From the NCBI GenBank assembly GCA_900756925.1, contig CAAELX010000007.1:1-36584 (forward strand): a stretch of DNA of 36,584 bases, in the 5' to 3' direction. Source of the stretch: an uncultured Roseburia sp. (GTDB lineage Bacteria > Bacillota > Clostridia > Lachnospirales > Lachnospiraceae). Both the position numbers and the translations under genes were made by a program. Shown here piece after piece: positions 31,388-36,584 of the stretch (position 1 is the first letter of the stretch; every line of letters begins with the position of its first letter). The notes beneath the pieces are model-generated. The model saw only the letters and a list, made by a program, of their open reading frames with translations. It did no database searches and was not told where the DNA came from.

Positions 31388-32719
31388 ATGGAATTTATGA
31401 CAGGAGTAAACAAAAAAGAAACAGTAGAAATCAGTGAAATCTTAGCAGGAGATTTCGAAGGAAAAAGCGTGAAGGTAAACGGCGCGGTGCACACAATCCG
31501 TGATATGGGTGAGGTCGCCTTTGTCGTTTTACGGAAGCACGAAGGTCTTTTACAGTGTGTATTCGAAGAGGAAAAGACCAGATTCGATCTGAAAGATTTG
31601 AAGGAAGCAGCCACCATTGAGGTGGAAGGAATTGTGAAGTCAGAGGACAGGGCACCGAATGGATTTGAGATCCGTCTTGAGAGCATCCGGGTATTGTCAG
31701 AGCCGGCAGCGCCGATGCCGCTTGCAATTTCAAAATGGAAATTAAATACTTCCCTGGAAGCAAACTTAAATAACCGCTCCATTGCACTCAGAAACATCAG
31801 GGAGCGCGCAAAGTTCAAGATCCAGGAAGGAATTGTCAGAGGTTTCCGTGATTTCTTATATGGACAGGGATTTACAGAGATCCATACGCCGAAGATCGGG
31901 GCAAAAGGAGCAGAGGGTGGAGCAAACATGTTCCGCATGGATTATTTCCACAGACCGGCGGTATTAGCCCAGAGCCCACAGTTTTACAAACAGATGATGG
32001 TAGGTGTGTTTGACCGTGTTTTTGAAACTGCACCGGTGTTCCGTGCAGAGAAGCACAACACGAAGCGTCATCTGAACGAGTACACAAGCCTTGACTTTGA
32101 GATGGGATACATCGATGGATTTGAAGATATTATGGCAATGGAAACCGGATTTTTACAGTACATGGTGGAGCTTTTGAAGAAAGATTACGCGAAAGAACTT
32201 CAGATTCTTGACGTGAAGCTGCCGAATGTCGACCGGATCCCGACCGTAAGGTTTGACGAGGCGAAGAGAAAAGTAGCGGAGAAATATAACAGACAGATCC
32301 GTAACCCGTATGATTTAGAGCCGGAGGAGGAAGCACTGATCGGACAGTATTTCAAGGAGGAGTGCGATGCGGACTTCGTGTTTGTCACTCATTATCCGTC
32401 GAAGAAGAGACCGTTTTACGCGATGGATGATCCGGCAGACCCGACTTATACGTTAAGCTTTGATCTGCTCTATCATGGACTTGAGATTACGACCGGCGGA
32501 CAGCGTATCCATGATTATCAGATGCTTTTGGAGAAGCTGCAAAAACGAGGCATGACAACAGAGGGAATGGAACAGTATATGGATACATTCAAACATGGAA
32601 TGCCGCCGCATGGAGGACTTGGAATCGGATTAGAAAGGCTGACGATGAAGCTGATCGGGGAGGACAATGTGCGTGAGACCACGCTGTTCCCGAGAGACAT
32701 GAGCAGATTAGAGCCGTAA
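31388..32719 (+). CDS. aspS: Aspartyl-tRNA synthetase, archaeal type (probably non-discriminating)
   Basis: 443 residues, lacking the GAD insertion of the long bacterial AspRS, so of the archaeal/eukaryal type (AspRS2). N-terminal OB fold (VKVNGAVHTIRDMGEVAFVVLR), class II motif 2 region VFRAEKHNTKRHLNEYTSLDFEMGY, motif 3 GGLGIGLERLTMKLIG. At the position where discriminating archaeal enzymes have Trp (GWVH), this one has Ala (GAVH), consistent with charging both tRNA-Asp and tRNA-Asn. Misacylated Asp-tRNA-Asn would be amidated by GatCAB encoded downstream. GGAG is 11 nt before the ATG. Expression is under the T-box; the leader is lengthened by the MITE-like repeat. Confidence 0.93.
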   Translation: MEFMTGVNKKETVEISEILAGDFEGKSVKVNGAVHTIRDMGEVAFVVLRKHEGLLQCVFEEEKTRFDLKDLKEAATIEVEGIVKSEDRAPNGFEIRLESIRVLSEPAAPMPLAISKWKLNTSLEANLNNRSIALRNIRERAKFKIQEGIVRGFRDFLYGQGFTEIHTPKIGAKGAEGGANMFRMDYFHRPAVLAQSPQFYKQMMVGVFDRVFETAPVFRAEKHNTKRHLNEYTSLDFEMGYIDGFEDIMAMETGFLQYMVELLKKDYAKELQILDVKLPNVDRIPTVRFDEAKRKVAEKYNRQIRNPYDLEPEEEALIGQYFKEECDADFVFVTHYPSKKRPFYAMDDPADPTYTLSFDLLYHGLEITTGGQRIHDYQMLLEKLQKRGMTTEGMEQYMDTFKHGMPPHGGLGIGLERLTMKLIGEDNVRETTLFPRDMSRLEP

Positions 32720-32753
32720 CAGGCAGGATAATAAAACGAAAGGGAGAAACCAG

Positions 32754-33317
32754 ATGGATCTTGTGAAAGCACTGGAGCATTATGTTCCATATAATGAACA
32801 GGAAGAAAAAGACAGGCAGGTGATGTTGCAGTTACTTCGGACGACACCGGATATTTTTGAAAGAAAAAACCAGACGGCGCATTTTACCGCGTCCTCATGG
32901 CTTTTGAACCGGGAGCATGATAAGGTGCTGATGATTTACCACAATATCTATCATTCCTGGGCATGGACCGGTGGACATGCGGACGGAGAGACAGATCTTC
33001 TTGCCGTCGCCATGAGAGAGGCGAAAGAGGAGACCGGCGTGACAGCAATCAAAGCGCTGTCAGAGCTTCCGTTTTCCATTGAGATCCTGACGGTGGACGG
33101 GCATGTGAAGCGCGGAAGCTATGTACCGTCCCACCTGCACCTGAATGTCACGTATCTGCTGGAAGCGGACGAGGATGAGGTGCTTCGGGTGAAACCGGAT
33201 GAGAACAGCGGTGTGAAGTGGTTTTCCCTTGAGGCGGCACTTGAGGCGAGCACGGAAGCCTGGATGGTGGAACGTGTTTACCGGAAGTTGAATGAGAAGC
33301 TGGCACAGATTAGATAA
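32754..33317 (+). CDS. Nudix hydrolase
   Basis: 187 residues with a Nudix box at about 73-96 ([24 protein letters not shown] split here: GGHADGET then REAKEETGV at 88-96). The Glu normally at position 7 of the box is shifted by one; REAKEETGV is intact. N-terminal ~40 residues form a charged helix region, then a beta strand [16 protein letters not shown]. Substrate unknown. It lies between aspS and gatC with short gaps (34 and 46 bp), so it shares the T-box-controlled transcript. GGGAG RBS. A role in nucleotide housecleaning is possible but not demonstrated. Confidence 0.9.
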   Translation: MDLVKALEHYVPYNEQEEKDRQVMLQLLRTTPDIFERKNQTAHFTASSWLLNREHDKVLMIYHNIYHSWAWTGGHADGETDLLAVAMREAKEETGVTAIKALSELPFSIEILTVDGHVKRGSYVPSHLHLNVTYLLEADEDEVLRVKPDENSGVKWFSLEAALEASTEAWMVERVYRKLNEKLAQIR

Positions 33318-33363
33318 GCCCGCAGCGGCAGCAGAAGTTTTTACAGGGAAAGGAAAAAGAAAA

Positions 33364-33657
33364 ATGGCAAATATCATATCGGATGAGACGATCGAATATG
33401 TTGGAATTCTTGCAAAACTGGAATTAAGCGACGAAGAGAAAGAGCGCGCCAAGAAGGATATGGGCGATATGTTAGATTATATTGACCAGTTAAATGAACT
33501 GGATACAGAAGGTGTGGAGCCGATGTCACATGTATTTCCAATGACAAATGTCTTCCGTGAGGATGTGGTGACAAATGGGGATGGAAGCGAGGCAACCTTA
33601 TTAAACGCACCATGCAAAAAGGATGGCGGATTCAAGGTTCCAAAGACAATCGGATAA
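33364..33657 (+). CDS. gatC: Asp/Glu-tRNA amidotransferase subunit C
   Basis: 97 residues from the ATG at 33364 (AGGGAAAGG upstream); the frame extends further up without an RBS. Family pattern: [23 protein letters not shown] near the start, [24 protein letters not shown], and VFREDVV. It is the small structural subunit that wraps GatA and GatB. Ordered gatC-gatA-gatB as in most Firmicutes; 18 bp to gatA. Confidence 0.96.
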   Translation: MANIISDETIEYVGILAKLELSDEEKERAKKDMGDMLDYIDQLNELDTEGVEPMSHVFPMTNVFREDVVTNGDGSEATLLNAPCKKDGGFKVPKTIG

Positions 33658-33675
33658 AACAGGAAGGTGATCGGA

Positions 33676-35133
33676 ATGAATTTAATGAGTTTGACTGCCG
33701 TTGAATTAGGCAGAAAGATAAAAGCAAAAGAGGTCACAGTGAAGGAAGCTGTCACAGCTGCGTTAGACGCGATCGAGGCGAAGGAAGTAAAAGTGAACAG
33801 TTTCGTGACCGTGGATAGGGAAGGAGCCTTAAAGAGAGCGGAGGAAGTGCAGAAGTTGATCGATGACGGGACACTGACAGGTCCGCTTGCCGGAGTGCCA
33901 GTTGCAGTGAAGGACAACATGTGCACAAAGGATGTGCTGACTACCTGTTCCTCGAATATTTTATATAATTTCAAGCCAACGTACAGCGCACAGGCAGTAG
34001 AGAACCTCGAAGCTGCAGGCGCAGTGATCATTGGAAAAACAAATATGGACGAATTTGCGATGGGAAGTACAACCGAGACATCCGCATTCGGGGCAACGAA
34101 AAACCCGTGGAATGAAGCACATGTTCCGGGTGGTTCCTCCGGCGGTTCCTGTGCGGCAGTGGCAGCGGAGGAGTGCTCTTATGCCCTCGGTTCAGATACT
34201 GGTGGTTCTATCCGTCAGCCAAGCTCTTTTTGTGGGGTGACCGGTATCAAACCGACTTACGGAACCGTTTCAAGATATGGGCTGATCGCCTACGGATCTT
34301 CGCTAGACCAGATCGGACCGATCGCAAAGGACGTGACGGACTGTGCTACGATTTTAGAAGCAATTGCTTCCTATGATAAGAAGGATTCCACCTCGATTCC
34401 AAGGGATGACTTAAAGTTTACAGACGCACTCGTGGACGATGTAAGGGGAATGAGGATCGGAATCCCGAGAGATTACTTCGGGGAAGGTCTTGATCCGGAA
34501 GTGAAGGAGGCAGTGCTTGCGGCAGCAAAGGCGTTAGAGGAAAAGGGCGCAATTGTGGAGGAATTCGACTTAAGCCTTGTAGAGTACGCGATTCCGGCTT
34601 ATTATGTCATTGCCTGCGCGGAGGCGAGCTCGAACCTTGCCCGCTTCGACGGCGTGAAATACGGCTACCGTACGAGAGAATACGAGGGACTTCACAACAT
34701 GTATAAGAAATCGCGTTCCGAGGGCTTTGGCCCGGAGGTAAAACGGAGAATTATGCTCGGTTCCTTCGTGTTAAGCAGCGGTTATTACGATGCCTATTAC
34801 CTGAAAGCACTCCGCACAAAAGCACTGATTAAGAAAGCTTTTGATGAAGCTTTTTCCAGATATGATGTCATCTTAGGACCTGCAGCTCCGACGACAGCGC
34901 CGAGGCTTGGCGAGTCATTAAGTGATCCGATCAAGATGTATCTTGGTGATATCTATACGGTTTCTGTCAACCTTGCAGGACTTCCGGGAATCTCCCTGCC
35001 TTGCGGAAAAGATGCAAAAGGGCTTCCAATCGGTCTGCAGCTCATCGGGGACTGCTTCAAAGAGAAGAATATCATCCGTGCAGCATACGCGTTTGAACAG
35101 ACAAGAACCTATGAGCACAGTCCGTTAGCATAA
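33676..35133 (+). CDS. gatA: Asp/Glu-tRNA amidotransferase subunit A
   Basis: 485 residues from the ATG at 33676 (AGGAAGG 8 nt upstream; a GTG at 33667 overlaps that RBS). Amidase family with the complete Ser-cisSer-Lys triad: Lys79 in AVKDNM, Ser154 in PGGSSGGS, Ser178 in DTGGSIRQP. It hydrolyses glutamine and passes ammonia to GatB. Length and motif spacing are standard. Part of the T-box-controlled operon. Confidence 0.98.
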   Translation: MNLMSLTAVELGRKIKAKEVTVKEAVTAALDAIEAKEVKVNSFVTVDREGALKRAEEVQKLIDDGTLTGPLAGVPVAVKDNMCTKDVLTTCSSNILYNFKPTYSAQAVENLEAAGAVIIGKTNMDEFAMGSTTETSAFGATKNPWNEAHVPGGSSGGSCAAVAAEECSYALGSDTGGSIRQPSSFCGVTGIKPTYGTVSRYGLIAYGSSLDQIGPIAKDVTDCATILEAIASYDKKDSTSIPRDDLKFTDALVDDVRGMRIGIPRDYFGEGLDPEVKEAVLAAAKALEEKGAIVEEFDLSLVEYAIPAYYVIACAEASSNLARFDGVKYGYRTREYEGLHNMYKKSRSEGFGPEVKRRIMLGSFVLSSGYYDAYYLKALRTKALIKKAFDEAFSRYDVILGPAAPTTAPRLGESLSDPIKMYLGDIYTVSVNLAGLPGISLPCGKDAKGLPIGLQLIGDCFKEKNIIRAAYAFEQTRTYEHSPLA

Positions 35134-35149
35134 GTTTGGAGGAATCGTC

Positions 35150-36580
35150 ATGAGTAAAATATATGAGACAGTGATCGGACTTGAAGTCCATGTGGAATTA
35201 GCGACTAAAACCAAGATTTTCTGCGGATGCTCGACCGCATTCGGAGGAGCACCGAACAGCCATACGTGCCCGGTGTGTACCGGTATGCCGGGGTCTTTGC
35301 CTGTTTTGAATAAGCAGGTGGTGGAGTATGCCATGGCAGTCGGCCTTGCAACGAACTGCACGATCACGCAGTACTGTAAATTTGACCGGAAGAATTATTT
35401 TTATCCGGATAACCCGCAGAACTATCAGATTTCCCAGCTGTATCTGCCAATCTGCAGAAATGGCGGTGTGGAGATCGAGACGGCAGCGGGAAAGAAAACG
35501 ATCGGAATCCATGAGATCCATATGGAGGAGGATGCCGGAAAACTGGTGCACGATGAGTGGGAGGACTGCTCCATTGTTGATTACAACCGTTCCGGTGTGC
35601 CATTGATCGAAATCGTATCCGAGCCGGACATGCGCTCCGCGGAGGAAGTAATTGCTTATTTAGAGAAGCTTCGCATGATAATCCAGTATCTCGGTGCATC
35701 CGACTGTAAATTAAATGAGGGCTCCATGCGTGCGGATGTCAACCTGTCCGTCCGCGAGATGGGTGCAGCTGAGTTCGGTACCCGTACCGAGATGAAGAAC
35801 TTAAACTCCTTCAAGGCGATTGCCAGGGCGATCGAAGGGGAACGTGCCCGTCAGATCGAGCTGATCGAGGAGGGAAAGAAGGTCGTCCAGGAGACGAGAA
35901 GATGGGATGATAATAAGGAATACTCTTATGCGATGCGTTCCAAAGAGGACGCACAGGACTACCGTTATTTCCCAGAGCCGGATCTTGTCCCGATCGTCAT
36001 CAGTGATGAGTGGATCGCCGAGGTGAAGAGAAGGCAGCCGGAGCTCCGCACAGAGAAGTTAGAGCGCTATAAGAAGGAGTTCGGCCTTCCGGATTATGAT
36101 GCGGAGATCATCACCGGCCATAAGAAGTTTGCGGATCTTTTTGAGGCGACAACAGAGATCTGCAAGAAGCCGAAGAAAGTGTCGAACTGGATTATGGGAG
36201 AGATCATAAGACTTCTGAAGGAAAACGAGATGGATCCGGAAGATATCGCATTTTCCCCGGTTAACCTCGCCAAAGTCATTGATCTGGCAGATTCCGGTGC
36301 CATCAACAGTACGGTTGCCAAGGAAGTATTTGAGGAAGTCTTCCACCATGACATTGATCCGGATCAATACGTGGAAGAGAAGGGATTAAAGACAGTCAAC
36401 GATGCAGGTGAGCTTCGCACGGTTGTAGAGCAGGTCATCAAAGACAATCCACAGTCCGTCGAAGATTACCGCAATGGAAAAGAAAAAGCGATCGGGTTCC
36501 TTGTCGGTCAGACGATGAAAGCCATGAAGGGGAAGGCAAACCCGGGAATGGTGAACCAGATATTGAAGGAACTGCTGTAA
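35150..36580 (+). CDS. gatB: Asp/Glu-tRNA amidotransferase subunit B
   Basis: 476 residues, complete, with its stop 4 bases before the window end. N-terminal kinase-like cradle: YETVIGLEVHVELATKTKIFCGC, zinc cysteines (CGCS and CPVC), NYQISQ, DYNRSGVPLIEIVSEPD, ADVNLSVR, EMKNLNSFKAI, RRWDD. The C-terminal helical/YqeY-like tail ends VGQTMKAMKGKANPGMVNQIL. It phosphorylates and amidates the Asp or Glu on misacylated tRNA. GGAGG RBS lies about 6-7 nt upstream; 16 bp after gatA. Operon may continue beyond the window. Confidence 0.98.
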   Translation: MSKIYETVIGLEVHVELATKTKIFCGCSTAFGGAPNSHTCPVCTGMPGSLPVLNKQVVEYAMAVGLATNCTITQYCKFDRKNYFYPDNPQNYQISQLYLPICRNGGVEIETAAGKKTIGIHEIHMEEDAGKLVHDEWEDCSIVDYNRSGVPLIEIVSEPDMRSAEEVIAYLEKLRMIIQYLGASDCKLNEGSMRADVNLSVREMGAAEFGTRTEMKNLNSFKAIARAIEGERARQIELIEEGKKVVQETRRWDDNKEYSYAMRSKEDAQDYRYFPEPDLVPIVISDEWIAEVKRRQPELRTEKLERYKKEFGLPDYDAEIITGHKKFADLFEATTEICKKPKKVSNWIMGEIIRLLKENEMDPEDIAFSPVNLAKVIDLADSGAINSTVAKEVFEEVFHHDIDPDQYVEEKGLKTVNDAGELRTVVEQVIKDNPQSVEDYRNGKEKAIGFLVGQTMKAMKGKANPGMVNQILKELL

Positions 36581-36584
36581 GAAA

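Noticed and set aside
31188..31400. 70-codon plus-strand frame starting MTIECSRSVHSIV
   Set aside because: It spans the MITE-like repeat; the same peptide string arises inside the palindrome at 26082. It runs into the aspS start and has no RBS.
1..36584. CRISPR arrays, tRNA or rRNA genes, replication origin
   Set aside because: No regularly spaced direct repeats, no recognisable tRNA cloverleaf or rRNA sequence, and no DnaA-box clusters were seen by eye; a covariance-model scan was not possible.

Overview
This window looks like chromosomal DNA from a low-to-mid-GC Gram-positive gut clostridium, most likely Lachnospiraceae (Roseburia/Agathobacter-like). The basis is consensus TTGACA/TATAAT promoters with 17-bp spacers, strong AGGAGG ribosome binding sites, the Firmicutes gene orders plsX-acpP-rnc-smc-ftsY and ylxM-ffh-rpsP-khpA-rimM-trmD, a T-box leader, and a GatCAB transamidation operon. 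The genus is inferred from sequence style; no database search was possible.

Layout. 1-612 is the 3' end of a large serine recombinase, the edge of an integrated element. It abuts the 3' two thirds of an enolase gene (618-1460), so the element sits inside eno. 1457-6383 (minus strand) is a type IV pilus-like set: a transglutaminase-fold lipoprotein, PilC/GspF, a small membrane protein, a DUF4860-like protein, two prepilin-like proteins and PilT. 6731-8684 encodes the last two steps of IMP synthesis as separate enzymes (PurO type plus a stand-alone AICAR transformylase). 8786-10045 (minus) is tmcAL. 10337-14551 carries ackA, the DUF177 protein plus rpmF, a YesL-like membrane protein, plsX and acpP. 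14756-21230 carries rnc, smc, ftsY and a threonine ammonia-lyase. 21339-23502 carries apt, a purine permease and a small membrane ORF. 23653-28291 is the SRP/ribosome-maturation block, ending in an unusual TrmD-GNAT fusion with no rplS behind it. 28389-28565 is a small gene with its own promoter and terminator. 28691-30771 is a trio of ApbE, a NusG-domain-II protein and an Hpre_diP_synt_I (Gx) membrane protein, resembling part of the flavin-based extracellular electron transfer set. 30870-36580 is a T-box-controlled indirect tRNA-aminoacylation operon: archaeal-type AspRS, Nudix, gatC, gatA, gatB.

How the parts work together. Much of the window is the core translation, membrane-targeting and chromosome machinery. 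Purine synthesis (purO/purH) and salvage (apt and permease) are both present. AspRS plus GatCAB would make Asn-tRNA (and possibly Gln-tRNA) indirectly, under a T-box whose specifier region reads GAAC, containing overlapping Glu and Asn codons.

The non-coding structure is rich. It includes a 23-bp RNA stem just upstream of rnc, a possible Shine-Dalgarno-sequestering switch upstream of purO, a terminator whose 3' arm is also a -35 box (ylxM-ffh), a 250-bp palindromic element between khpA and rimM, and a MITE-like repeat between the T-box terminator and aspS. I found no tRNA, rRNA or CRISPR array.
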